A stretch of DNA of 64,000 nucleotides from positions 24,499-88,498 of the forward strand of contig PBSL01000011.1 of assembly GCA_002726205.1 (NCBI GenBank), written 5' to 3'. The notes beneath the pieces were generated by a model. That model had not been told where the DNA came from. It did no database searches and saw nothing but the letters and a program-made list of their open reading frames with translations. Below are positions 29,835-41,479 of the stretch, in pieces. A program made the translations under genes and the position numbers. This stretch comes from Planctomycetaceae bacterium. Its GTDB lineage: Bacteria; Planctomycetota; Planctomycetia; Planctomycetales; Planctomycetaceae. Position 1 is the first letter of the stretch. Every line of letters begins with the position of its first letter.

Positions 29835-30917
29835 ATGCGGGTGACCAATGTTGATGTGACCGTCGTCGAGGTACCGCAGGTAGCCCCGATCGCCCCCTAC
29901 CGCTCTCACGTGCGGACCAGTTCGACGACGATGAGCGCGATCGTCAGGGTCGAGACCGACGAGGGCCTTGTCGGTTGGGGAGAGCACAACGTGAACTTTC
30001 TGCCCGAAATCAGTGCCGCGAGAATGCAGTCCGATGCCCGGGCGTGGACGGTTGGACGTGATGCCACCAACCTGGTCGCGTTTCATCGTGACTGCCGACT
30101 CGAGACACGGCTGAAGTCGGGGATCGAACTGGCATTGTGGGACTTGAAAGGAAAGGCACTTGGCGTGCCGGTGGTTGACCTGCTGGGCGGCAGGATCCGC
30201 GACGAGGTGGAACTGGCCGCCTGCATGGGGATCCAGACCTACGAGCGGGCCGGAGAAATCGCGTCCCATTATGTCGAGGAAGGCTACACGACCCTGAAGA
30301 CAAAGGCCGGCAGCGACATGCAGGAGGACCTGGAAATGGTCCGCGGTGTTCGCGACGCGGTGGGTGCAAAGCTGAAACTTCGCATCGATCCCAACCGGGC
30401 CTATTCGTTGGAGGAAGCCACGCAACTGGGCCGTCGACTTGAAGAGTACGAACTGGAATATCTTGAACAACCGATTCCCGCCGAACCGTTGGCAGAAGCG
30501 GCCAGTTTGCGGGCCGCGACCAAAACCCCGATCGCTCTCAACGAGAGCGTCGTGGACCCGGCCAGTGCCTGGGAGATTCTCGACGCGGGGGCTGCCGAGT
30601 TCCTGTTGCCCGACACCCATATCGCCGGTGGCATCTGGCCTTGCATCGAGATCGGCCATCTGGCCCACGCCGCCGGCGTGCCGTGCATCATGCATTGTGG
30701 ACATGACCTGGGACCCAAGACCGCGGCCATGCTCCACGTGGCCGGTTCGTGCCCGGCCTACACCCTGGCTAACGATTCCACCTACTTCGGCCTGGAAGAT
30801 GACGTGACGCTTGTGCCCTTCGAGATCAAGGACGGCCGGATTGCCGTCCCCGCCGTGCCGGGGTTGGGATGTGATGTCGATCCGGAGAAACTGATCCGTT
30901 ATCGCGTCGAGTGCTGA
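29835..30917 (+). CDS. mandelate racemase / muconate lactonizing (enolase superfamily) enzyme
   Basis: Protein of 360 residues from ATG 29835, chosen because GGAGAT lies 7 bases before it. Enolase-superfamily residues: the KTKAG catalytic lysine block near residue 146, metal ligands in RIDPNRAY (Asp), EYLEQP (Glu) and ALNESV (Glu), then PDTHIAGG and CIMHCGHDLG, which could supply the Asp-His dyad of the mandelate racemase subgroup. Reaction not known: probably proton abstraction next to a carboxylate of a sugar acid or similar compound. It lies next to a beta-lactamase-like gene, 29 bases downstream on the same strand. Confidence 0.82.
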   Translation: MRVTNVDVTVVEVPQVAPIAPYRSHVRTSSTTMSAIVRVETDEGLVGWGEHNVNFLPEISAARMQSDARAWTVGRDATNLVAFHRDCRLETRLKSGIELALWDLKGKALGVPVVDLLGGRIRDEVELAACMGIQTYERAGEIASHYVEEGYTTLKTKAGSDMQEDLEMVRGVRDAVGAKLKLRIDPNRAYSLEEATQLGRRLEEYELEYLEQPIPAEPLAEAASLRAATKTPIALNESVVDPASAWEILDAGAAEFLLPDTHIAGGIWPCIEIGHLAHAAGVPCIMHCGHDLGPKTAAMLHVAGSCPAYTLANDSTYFGLEDDVTLVPFEIKDGRIAVPAVPGLGCDVDPEKLIRYRVEC

Positions 30918-32184
30918 AACGAATGCTGAAGAAGAGGTAAAAAACGGTGCGACTGAGAACCATCTTCCTGGGCAACATGTTGCTGTTAGCCACGCCAGTG
31001 GCCGATGCGGCCGAAATTCCGGTGACCGGTCACCACGATCGACGACTCGAATCGCTGGATCGGCTGATGACCGGCTTTCTGACTCGTCACAAGCTTCCCG
31101 GAGCCTCGCTGGCGGTGACTCGTCACGGTCGCCTGGTTTACGCTCGCGGTTTTGGCCTGGCCGACACCGCCGCTGACGATCCGGTATCGCCGACGAGCTT
31201 GTTTCGAATCGCCAGCCTCTCGAAACCGATCACCGCGGTCGCCATATTGCAGCTGGTCGAACAGGGACGGGTTAGCCTGGATGACTCGGTGAGCGCGGTA
31301 CTGGGGCTCGAACCCACCGTTGATCGCAAGCGACATCAACGTGTGACGATTCGGCAGTGCCTGCAGCATACCGGTGGCTGGGATCGAGGTGTGTCGTTCG
31401 ATCCGATGTTCCAGTCGGTACGGATCGCGACGGTGCTGGGCACGAAATCCCCGGCGGCCGCCAGCGACGTCATCCGGTTCATGCAACGCTGGCCTCTCGA
31501 TTTCGATCCGGGCACACGCTACGCGTATTCCAACTACGGCTACTGTCTGCTGGGCCGGGTGATCGAGAAACTTTCCGGCACCAGTTACGAGCGGCACGTC
31601 CGCAAACAGGTGTTCAAACCCCTGGGAGTGACACGCGTGCGGGTCGGCCGTTCACAGGCGCAGGGGCGTTTCCCGGGCGAGGTCCGCTATCACGTCGACG
31701 GAGAGAAGGTCGGTTTGAGCGTGTTTGCCTCGAACCTCGGACAGCCGGTTTCTCGTGCTTACGGCGCCTGGTATCTGGAAGCGATGGATTCCCACGGCGG
31801 CTGGATTGCCTCGGCTGTCGACCTGGTTCGATTTGCCTCGGCGATGGATCGACCGCAGAAGAGCCACCTGCTCAAGGCCGTCTCGATCAAGGAGATGATC
31901 GCAGCTCCGCCGGCACCGGTTTCCCGCGAGTCCGACGGCCGCCCTTCGGACGTGTACTATGGCCTGGGATGGTCGGTCCGACAGGTGTCGAAGGGGCGTT
32001 GGAACCTGTGGCACACGGGGTCTCTGGCGGGAACCTCCACGCTGCTGGTCCGCCGCCACGACGGCATCAACTGGGCGGTGCTCTTCAATTCCCGCAAGCC
32101 ATGCAACGGCAGCAATCCGTCCTCGGCCATCGATCCGCTGGTGCACAAGGCCGTCGATGCGGTGAAGGAGTGGCCCGAGAAGGA

Positions 32185-33930
<1,746 letters not shown>

Positions 33931-34126
33931 TGCCGTGTTGCCGTGATCGTCAACCAGTTGTTCCTCGATCGCGATGGCCGGTTCGGATTAGGGTGTCGGC
34001 AGAGCCGTGGAAAAGAAGAAGAATCATCGGAATCGCCGGTCGGGGAGTTATGGCGAAAACGGCAGGACACGTGGAGCCGTGGCTTCGAGATTCCGGGGAA
34101 GGGACAATAGCTGTTAGAATGCCCGG

Positions 34127-37066
34127 ATGATCAGCCAAATAGGTCCTGTCGTTGTGAGTCGCCTGGGCGCGGTCGTGGTTGCCGTGCTGTTCGGGGCTGC
34201 CGCGACGTCGGCGGCCGATCCCACGGCAAAGCAATTGGAAGCTCGCGTCCGCGCGATCTTCAAAAGCCATTGCCTGGTGTGCCACTCCGGAACCAAGGCC
34301 AAGGGAGAGTTGACACTCTCGAACCGGGCGGGGTTGGTCAAGGGAGGGGAATCGGGTCGAGTGATCTCACCGGGTCGGCCCGAGCAGAGTTCGCTGTTCG
34401 AGCATGTCGGAGATGGCTCGATGCCCCCGGCAAGAGACAAGCGGTTGGCCAAGGCCGACGTCGAGACGATCCGGATGTGGATTCTTCGTGGAGCCCCCTT
34501 CGGCAAGGGGGGACGTTTGCCGACGGCAGTCAGCCAGCACGACACCTATCCGATCCTCCAGCTGCGCTGCGTGGTGTGCCACGGGGGACGTGTCCGTAAT
34601 GCCGACCTGGACCTGAGAACCCGCGAGTCGATTCTCAAGGGAGGCAAGTCCGGACCAGCAGCCGTGGCAGGACGTCCCGGCGAGAGCCTGTTGCTGAAGA
34701 AGATTCACGATGGATCGATGCCGCCACGCCGCCGCGTCGTCGAGGTCAGCATCAAGGTGATCGAACCTGCCGAAACCGAGAAACTGGTGAAGTGGATTGC
34801 CGCGGGGTTGCCGATTTCCGCCGAACCACCCTCGGCCGTCGAAGTGCCGCTGGTCAATGCCGAGGATCGCAGGTTCTGGGCCTTCCAGCCGCCCAGGGCA
34901 GCCGCGCTGCCGAGAGTCAACTCGACCGCCGGGAACGGCCCGATCGATGCTTTTCTGATCAGGAAACTCGAGCAGCAGGGCCTGTCGCTGTCACCGGCTG
35001 CCAGGCGAAGCATCCTGTTGCGACGGGCGGCGTTCGACGTGACGGGGCTACCGCCGACGATCGAAGAAATCGACGCGTTCCTCGACGATCCCGATCCCCT
35101 CGCCTGGGAGCGCCAGGTCGACCGGTTGCTGGCATCACCGCATTTCGGCGAACGCTGGGCCCGCTTCTGGTTGGACCTGGTCGGGTATTCCGACTCTGAC
35201 GGTATTCAAAACGCCGACCCGATCCGACGGGCCGCTCATCGATACCGCGACTACGTGATCCGGTCCTTCAACGATGACAAGCCTTACGATCGTTTTCTGA
35301 CCGAACAGGTGGCCGGTGATGAACTGGCTGACTATCGCAATGCGAAGGTCATCACTCAGGAGCTGGAAGACAATCTCGTTGCCACGGGATTCTTGCGTTT
35401 CGTGCCCGACGCGACCTATGCCAATATCACCGGATTTGTTCCCGACCGGCTGGAGGTGATCAATGCCGAGCTGGAAGTACTGGCTTCCACGGTGCTGGGA
35501 CTGTCGCTGAAGTGTGCCCGCTGTCATTCGCACAAGTTCGACCCTCTGCCGCAACGTGACTACTACCGCCTCGCGGCGATCTTCAAGGGGGCTCTCGATG
35601 AAAACGATTGGCTGAAGCCGTATGGAACCAGTCAATTCAGTTCCGGAGCGATCGGTTTTCGTCACATGCCTGTCGTCTCGACAGCCAGGCAGAAGGCCGT
35701 CGACGAGTTCAACGCGAGCCTGGCTGAGCAGGCGGCCTCGGCTCAGCTTGCCCTGAAGAAACGGGCCGCCGCGTTGCGGAAGAAGCACATCGAGACGCGG
35801 TTGGCAAAACTGCCGGAACCGCTGCGGGCAGATCTTCGCACGATGCTGGCCACCAAGGCCGCCAGCCGAAATGCAATCCAGAAGTACCTGGCGGAAAAAT
35901 TCGAAGCAACGCTTTCGATTGACGAGGCGGCGTTGAAGAAGATCGAACCGGATTACGCGAAGGCGGTCGCGGCAACTGCCAAGCAAACCAAGGAACTGGC
36001 GAGCCAAAAGAAGGAACAGCCGTTTGTTCGGGCCCTGTGGGATCGTGGCAGCCCGTCGCCGACGTACGTCCTTCGCCGCGGTAACTACCGGACACCCGGA
36101 CGGAAGGTGGAACCGGGTGTGCCCGAGGTCCTTTCACCGGCGGGATTCCGGCTGGAGATCAAGCCGCCCTGGCCGGGCGCCAAGTCGACCGGTCGGCGGT
36201 TGGCTTTTGCTCGCTGGTTGGTGGCCGACGAACATCCATTGACGGCGAGGATCATCGTAAACCGGATCTGGAAACACTATTTCGGGCGTGGGATCGTGGC
36301 CACGTTGGATAATTTCGGCAAGGTCGGTACGCGGCCGAGCCACCCCCGGCTGCTCGATTGGCTTGCCGTCGACCTGATCGGGAAACAATGGCGGCTGAAA
36401 TCGATTCACCGGCGAATCCTGCTCTCGGCGGCCTACCGGCAGTCCTCGACGGTCACCCGAGAACATCTCCGCCTGGACCCGGAAAATAGGTTGTGGTCCC
36501 GGATGAAGCTGAAACGTCTGGATGCCGAGAGCTTGAGAGACGGGCTGCTGGCGGTCTCGGGTGAACTGGACACGCGGCAGTTCGGAACCGCCGATCCCGT
36601 GACGGCACGTGCCGACGGACTGGTGACGGCTGTGCGAGGTCAGCGAGGATGGCGACGGAGCATTTTCCTGCTGCAACGGCGTACACAGATCGCCACCCTG
36701 CTGCAGAACTTTGATCTTCCGCGAATGAACCCCAATTGTGTTGATCGGCCAGTGTCGATCGTGGCGCCCCAGGCGTTGCACCTGTTGAACAACAAGCTGG
36801 TCCGGGAACTGGCTGATCGATTCGCGGAACGGGTGACGCGAGAAGTCGGGGACGGGCTCGAGCAGCAGGTTGTCCGCGTGTACCGCATCGGTACCGGGGG
36901 CCGTCCCGGCGAAGAGGAACTGGTCGCCGCCACCGACGTGTTGCGGAAGTTGCGGAATGAATGGTCGTTGCAGATCAAGGATGACCCGGCGGCAGCGCGA
37001 CGGCGGGCGTTGGGGAATCTCTGCCACGCCGTGATGAACTCGGCGGCTTTCATCTACCTGGACTGA
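34127..37066 (+). CDS. PSC1 / DUF1549 / DUF1553 cytochrome-type protein
   Basis: Exported protein of 979 residues with a Sec signal peptide (cut near residue 30). Two planctomycete cytochrome c (PSC1) modules with CLVCH at 49-53 and CVVCH near 148-152, then DUF1549 (about 285-500) with a further CARCH at 463-467 followed by SHKFDPL, then DUF1553 (about 690-960). It has three potential haem sites, against two in the 4.2-kb homologue. The residues between about 530 and 640 form a charged helical linker. It has 24 bases to the DUF1501 gene, a typical pairing. Function unknown; likely a secreted redox protein. Confidence 0.87.
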   Translation: MISQIGPVVVSRLGAVVVAVLFGAAATSAADPTAKQLEARVRAIFKSHCLVCHSGTKAKGELTLSNRAGLVKGGESGRVISPGRPEQSSLFEHVGDGSMPPARDKRLAKADVETIRMWILRGAPFGKGGRLPTAVSQHDTYPILQLRCVVCHGGRVRNADLDLRTRESILKGGKSGPAAVAGRPGESLLLKKIHDGSMPPRRRVVEVSIKVIEPAETEKLVKWIAAGLPISAEPPSAVEVPLVNAEDRRFWAFQPPRAAALPRVNSTAGNGPIDAFLIRKLEQQGLSLSPAARRSILLRRAAFDVTGLPPTIEEIDAFLDDPDPLAWERQVDRLLASPHFGERWARFWLDLVGYSDSDGIQNADPIRRAAHRYRDYVIRSFNDDKPYDRFLTEQVAGDELADYRNAKVITQELEDNLVATGFLRFVPDATYANITGFVPDRLEVINAELEVLASTVLGLSLKCARCHSHKFDPLPQRDYYRLAAIFKGALDENDWLKPYGTSQFSSGAIGFRHMPVVSTARQKAVDEFNASLAEQAASAQLALKKRAAALRKKHIETRLAKLPEPLRADLRTMLATKAASRNAIQKYLAEKFEATLSIDEAALKKIEPDYAKAVAATAKQTKELASQKKEQPFVRALWDRGSPSPTYVLRRGNYRTPGRKVEPGVPEVLSPAGFRLEIKPPWPGAKSTGRRLAFARWLVADEHPLTARIIVNRIWKHYFGRGIVATLDNFGKVGTRPSHPRLLDWLAVDLIGKQWRLKSIHRRILLSAAYRQSSTVTREHLRLDPENRLWSRMKLKRLDAESLRDGLLAVSGELDTRQFGTADPVTARADGLVTAVRGQRGWRRSIFLLQRRTQIATLLQNFDLPRMNPNCVDRPVSIVAPQALHLLNNKLVRELADRFAERVTREVGDGLEQQVVRVYRIGTGGRPGEEELVAATDVLRKLRNEWSLQIKDDPAAARRRALGNLCHAVMNSAAFIYLD

Positions 37067-37096
37067 ACACCGTGTCGAGGAAAGAGGGTTGTGTGG

Positions 37097-38587
37097 ATGA
37101 ATGACTTTCCGGGATCGGTGGCCGAAACTTCGCTGCACCGGATGACCCGTCGTGGATTTTTTGAGTCGACCGCCAGCGGACTGGGAGCCGCCGCGCTGGC
37201 GAGCCTGCTGGGGCAGGACCTTTATGGGGGATCCGGGTTGTTGGCGGCCGAGACCGGCCAGTTAGCGGCCCCTCCTGATCAGACACCCAAGTCGACCCAC
37301 TTCGAACCCCGCGCCAGTTCGGTGATCCACCTGTTCATGAACGGTGGTCCCAGCCAGATGGATCTTTTTGATCCCAAGGAGGAACTGACCCGCAATCACG
37401 GCAAGTCGTATTTCGACAAGATCGCCGGCGAGGTTGAGAATCCGGGCGCGGCCGGTGCCTTGATGCGTTGCCCATTCAAGTTCCGTCGTCACGGCGAGAG
37501 TGGAATCGATGTTTCGGAGTTGCTGCCGCACCTGGCCGGCCAGGTCGATCGCATCTCACTGGTTCGGTCGATGTACACGACCAACCTGACCCATGAGCCG
37601 GCGCTGTTCATCGCGCATTGCGGACGGATGACTCCCGGCCTTCCCAGCCTGGGGTCATGGGTCACCTACGGGTTGGGGAGTGAAAACCGCAACCTACCGG
37701 CCTATATCGTGCTCGACGATCCGGCCGGGCTACCGGTCAACGGGGTGCAAAACTGGCAGGCTGGGTATCTGCCACCGGTCTACCAGGGCACGCGATTTCG
37801 ATCCACCGGAGACCCGGTGCTGAACCTGGCACGCGAGTACAAGGAATCCGATTCGGTCGTGAAGATCGAGCGGGACTTGATCGGGATCCTCGATCGCATT
37901 CACCGGAGGCGTCGCAACGGGCAGCCAAGACTGCAAGCCCGCATTGCCAGCTACGAATTGGCCGCGCGGATGCAGATGGCAACGACGGATGCCCTGGACC
38001 TGTCTCAGGAGACCCAGGCAACACAGAAGCGTTACGGGATCGGCGACAAGGCGACCGACTCTTACGGACGCCGCTGCTTGATTGCCCGGCGCCTGGTTGA
38101 ACGCGGTGTTCGCTTTGTTCAGTTGTTCATCAACTTCCAGATCTGGGACAACCATACGAATATCGGCACCGCGCTGCCTTCGGCCTGTCGCAAGACCGAT
38201 CAACCCTCGGCCGCGTTGCTGGAAGATCTTGACCAACGCGGCTTGCTCGACAGCACCCTGGTTGTCTGGGGAGGGGAGTTTGGACGATTGCCGATCGCCC
38301 AGTTGCCCGGCGACAAGAATGTTCTCAAGGCCGGTCGCGACCATAACCAGAATGCGATGGTGACCTGGTTGGCCGGTGGTGGGATCAAGCGGGGACACAT
38401 CCACGGGTCGACCGACGAAATCGGACTGAAGGCCGCCGATCAGAAGGTCAGTGTTCATGACTGGCACGCAACGATCCTGCAGCAGTTGGGATTGCATCAC
38501 GAGGAGCTCTATTACCGGCGCAACGGATTGAAGGAACGGCTGACATCGGTGTTTCCCGCTCGGGTGATCAACGAGATTCTCGCCTGA
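37097..38587 (+). CDS. DUF1501 family Tat-exported protein (second copy)
   Basis: Protein of 496 residues from ATG 37097; AAAGAGGG lies 8 bases before it and only 2 before GTG 37091. The twin-arginine leader reads MTRRGFFEST near residue 14. Family blocks: HLFMNGGPSQMDLFDPK, the DNHTNI segment and VWGGEFGRLP...GRDHNQNAM near the C-terminus. It is longer than the 0.1-kb homologue by about 60 residues. It is paired with the upstream cytochrome gene. The radical SAM gene begins 13 bases downstream, so a single transcript may carry both cassettes. Confidence 0.87.
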   Translation: MNDFPGSVAETSLHRMTRRGFFESTASGLGAAALASLLGQDLYGGSGLLAAETGQLAAPPDQTPKSTHFEPRASSVIHLFMNGGPSQMDLFDPKEELTRNHGKSYFDKIAGEVENPGAAGALMRCPFKFRRHGESGIDVSELLPHLAGQVDRISLVRSMYTTNLTHEPALFIAHCGRMTPGLPSLGSWVTYGLGSENRNLPAYIVLDDPAGLPVNGVQNWQAGYLPPVYQGTRFRSTGDPVLNLAREYKESDSVVKIERDLIGILDRIHRRRRNGQPRLQARIASYELAARMQMATTDALDLSQETQATQKRYGIGDKATDSYGRRCLIARRLVERGVRFVQLFINFQIWDNHTNIGTALPSACRKTDQPSAALLEDLDQRGLLDSTLVVWGGEFGRLPIAQLPGDKNVLKAGRDHNQNAMVTWLAGGGIKRGHIHGSTDEIGLKAADQKVSVHDWHATILQQLGLHHEELYYRRNGLKERLTSVFPARVINEILA

Positions 38588-38600
38588 GAGGCGCGACGTG

Positions 38601-40028
38601 ATGACCAGCGGTGAAAACGACCCGAAGGCTCGCGGCGGTGTGTTGCTGGTGTCGTGTTATGAACTGGGACGTCAGCCGCTGGGAGTGGCCTGGCCGGCGG
38701 GATTCCTGCGCGAGGCCGGTTTCGATCCCGTTTGCCGTGATGTCTCGGTGCGACCACTGACACGCGTCGAAATCCGTCACGCGGCGGTTGCTGTGATTTC
38801 CGTTCCGATGCACACGGCAATGCGTATGGGTGTCAGTGTGGCCGAGGCAATTCGTGCGGTCCAGCCGCGGTGCCGTGTTGTGTTTTTCGGGCTTTATGCC
38901 GTGCTCAACTCCGCGGCCCTGATGGCAGACGGTGCCGCGGCGTGCCTGGGTGGCGAAAGCGAAGAGGAACTGGTGTCGCTGATCCGTGGATGGGACAACG
39001 AAGACGCTCTCGATCGATCCCCGGATACCGGCAAGAGGCACCAGCGGTTTCGTGTGCCGGACCGGTCGACCTTGCCTGATTTGGAACGCTACGCGAAGTT
39101 CGAGGCGAGCGGTCGCAGCGAAGCCGTGCTCGTGGGAAGTGTGGAGGCCAGTCGGGGCTGCCGTCACCTGTGCACGCACTGCCCGATTCCGCCCGTGTAC
39201 CGGGGCAGGTTTGTTGCCGTGCCGGAGGATGTTGTACTGGCCGACATCGCGCAGCAGGTGGCTGCCGGAGCACGTCACATCACCTTCACCGATCCAGATT
39301 TCCTGAACGGACCCGGGCACGCCCTGCGTCTGGCCCGGGGACTGCACGCCGCCCATCGCCATGTCTCATTTGATTTCACCGCGAAGATCGAACATCTGGT
39401 TGAGAGAGGGGACGTGCTTCCCGAACTGGTGGACTGCGGCGCGGCCTTCGTGGTGACGGCGGTGGAGTCGCTCAATGCCAAGGTGCTGGAGATTCTTCAC
39501 AAGGGGCACACTCCCGCTGACGTCTTGACGGCGTTGGAGCGAACGCGGATGGCGGGATTGCCGATGCGGCCGACCTGGATGCCGTTTACGCCCTGGGCGA
39601 CCATCGACGACTTTCGTGAGATAATCGGTTTCGTGGAATCCGCGGGGCTGGTGACACATGTCGATCCGGTGCAGTTTTCCATCCGCTTGCTGGTGCCGCC
39701 GGGATCATTGCTCGAGGATCACCCCGAATTTCTTGCGTTTCGTGGCGACCTGGACCGACAGGCGTTTTCGTGGACATGGAGATACGCCGACCCGCGGATG
39801 GAAGGTCTGCAGCGGGAAGTGGCGGCCCGGGTCGAAGCCGATGCCCGCGATCAATTCGGTGAGGAAACGACGTTTGCCCGGATCCGGGATCTGGCCGGAG
39901 GTTCGTTGACCTGCCACGCCGCGGTCGCCACCATCGACTCGCCGCCCGCACCGCGATTGACCGAAGACTGGTTTTGTTGAGCGGAACCGACCGGGGCTCA
40001 GTTCGAGTCTCTCGTGATCGGGGAATGA
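38601..40028 (+). CDS. CUAEP-tail radical SAM selenoprotein (in-frame UGA read as Sec)
   Basis: As an ordinary gene it stops at TGA 39978-39980, but the frame continues as Cys-UGA-Ala-Glu-Pro and on to TGA 40026-40028 (475 residues from ATG 38601). A radical SAM family whose tail reads CUAEP or CCAEP is known to carry selenocysteine at this place, and this gene matches that tail. The N-terminal 110 residues look like a B12-binding-type Rossmann domain (VLLVSCYELG, then SVPMHTAM). The radical SAM core has the cluster motif CRHLCTHC (CX3CX2C) near residue 186. Later blocks include TFTDPDFLNG and TPWATIDDF. A bacterial SECIS-like hairpin follows the UGA. The start could also be GTG 38598. It shares a transcript with five following genes. 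Sec insertion is inferred, not proven. Confidence 0.75.
39978..40011 (+). promoter_or_regulatory. UGA selenocysteine codon with bacterial SECIS-like hairpin
   Basis: TGA at 39978-39980 sits in frame between TGT (Cys) and GCG GAA CCG (Ala-Glu-Pro). Bases 39993-39999 pair with 40005-40011 over 7 bp (two G-U) round loop AGTTC; the loop G at 40001 is 20 bases after the UGA. Bacterial SECIS elements are short hairpins with a G near the start of the loop at about 16-37 bases, so the geometry fits. Confidence 0.65.
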
Positions 40029-40050
40029 TTCCGCAAGGGGAGATGGTTGG

Positions 40051-40761
40051 ATGGATGTCGCACCGGGTTTGCAGCAACTGTTGGGGTTGGACGTCACCCC
40101 GGTGGCCGTGGCCGTGGTTGATGAGTTGCCAGCGGATGTGGCTCGTGTCGACGAGTCGGCAGCCGCGGGCTGTGGCTACTGGAAACGGGCGGCGCAGGGC
40201 GAGGTGTTTGCCACGGTTGCTGTGGATCATTTTGGCTGCCCCATCGGGGCTTACACGCATGGCGTGGAATTGCCGGTGGCCGAGGCCGAGCAACAGCAGA
40301 CGATGATCGACATGATGGTGGAACTGGAGTACGTGCGACGGGATGAGGTTCCCGAGATCCCTCACCACAGTGAAGGATTTGGTGCAGTGGTCTATTCACC
40401 CATCGACCAGGCCCCCTGCCCCATCGACGCGGTGGTCGTGCAGGGGACCCCCAGACAGATGATGATCCTGGTCGAAGCCGCGAATGCCGCCGGCCTTGTT
40501 GCGGGCCAAGCCGCGGGGCGTCCGACTTGTGCAGCGATTCCTGAGGTGATGCAAGAGGGTCGCTTCGTCACGAACCTGGGGTGTATCGGCAATCGCGTCT
40601 ACACCGGGATTGCCGATGATCAACTGTATGTCGTCCTGCCCGGTGATCGGGTCAACGACGTCCACGACAAGTTGTCGGTCATTGTGAATGCCAATTCCCG
40701 CCTGGAGGCATATCACGGGGACCGCCTGCAGTGTTGCCGCGATAGCACAAACGACGATTGA
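40051..40761 (+). CDS. DUF169 family protein
   Basis: Cytoplasmic protein of 236 residues of the DUF169 group, a cysteine-rich family of unknown role. Seen: the conserved block CGYWKRAAQGEVFATVAVDHFGCPIG near 40-65, and CAAIPE...LGCIGNRVYTGIADD near 165-195. The regular cysteines suggest metal or Fe-S binding. RBS AAGGGGAG lies 8 bases before the ATG. If the upstream UGA is read through, the radical SAM product ends 22 bases before this gene, so the two are almost certainly in one operon. Confidence 0.8.
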   Translation: MDVAPGLQQLLGLDVTPVAVAVVDELPADVARVDESAAAGCGYWKRAAQGEVFATVAVDHFGCPIGAYTHGVELPVAEAEQQQTMIDMMVELEYVRRDEVPEIPHHSEGFGAVVYSPIDQAPCPIDAVVVQGTPRQMMILVEAANAAGLVAGQAAGRPTCAAIPEVMQEGRFVTNLGCIGNRVYTGIADDQLYVVLPGDRVNDVHDKLSVIVNANSRLEAYHGDRLQCCRDSTNDD

Positions 40762-40855
40762 GACGGCCGGCGATGTGGGTTACAGTTCGCGACACATCGG
40801 TTGACTGGCTTGCGCTGTACGACTCCCAGAACCGGAACCGAAGGGAAGGCAAACG

Positions 40856-41455
40856 ATGTCTGACGAGATCCTGATCCAGGGTGAACCGATGAAGGTTCCC
40901 ACGATGTGCCGGTTCACCATGAGCCAGCCGGTGTACCCCGACCAGTCGTATTATTTCGGCAGTGCCGAGGCGGCCGAGTTGTCACCACTGGCGACCCGGT
41001 TGTTCGAGATCGAGGGGATTTCGGCGGTCCTGGTGACACACGACCGGATCACTATCACGAAACAGGGTTCGAAGCCGTGGCCTGAAGTTGGCAAACAGGT
41101 CGGTACGGCAATTCGCGACCACGTGGCCTCGGGACAGCCCGCTGTCGATTCCGACCTCCGGGAAAGAATTCCCACGGCCGAGGTATTGAAGGATCGAGTT
41201 CAGGGCGTGCTGGACAGAGAGGTCAACCCATCGGTGGCCAGCCATGGCGGTGTGGTCAGGTTGCTCGATGTTCGCGACAACCAGGTCTACCTCCAGATGG
41301 GAGGCGGATGCCAGGGCTGTGGTCAGGCTGATGTGACCTTGAAGCAGGGGGTGGAAGTCGCGATCCGGGCCGAGGTTCCGGAGGTGGGAGAGATCCTGGA
41401 TACCACCGATCACGCCGCCGGAAACAACCCGTATTACTCCCCGTCCAAGAAGTAG
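40856..41455 (+). CDS. Nfu-type Fe-S cluster scaffold/carrier
   Basis: Protein of 199 residues with an N-terminal Nfu_N-type domain (about 10-95, ending DHVASG) and a C-terminal NifU-like domain (about 110-185) with the cluster motif CQGCG in GGGCQGCGQADVTLKQGVE. Such proteins bind a 4Fe-4S cluster at the CXXC motif and pass it to client proteins. Here the client could be the radical SAM enzyme encoded 0.8 kb upstream, whose cluster motif needs a donor. GAAGGGAAGG lies a short way before the ATG. Located in the CUAEP operon, not with other isc/suf genes. Confidence 0.85.
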   Translation: MSDEILIQGEPMKVPTMCRFTMSQPVYPDQSYYFGSAEAAELSPLATRLFEIEGISAVLVTHDRITITKQGSKPWPEVGKQVGTAIRDHVASGQPAVDSDLRERIPTAEVLKDRVQGVLDREVNPSVASHGGVVRLLDVRDNQVYLQMGGGCQGCGQADVTLKQGVEVAIRAEVPEVGEILDTTDHAAGNNPYYSPSKK

Positions 41456-41479
41456 CCCGCCGGCTACCCACGAACTGGC

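Noticed and set aside
38601-39980. Reading the radical SAM gene as an ordinary protein ending at Cys before TGA 39978
   Set aside because: Possible, but the next codons spell Ala-Glu-Pro and a hairpin follows; the plain stop was judged less likely than recoding.
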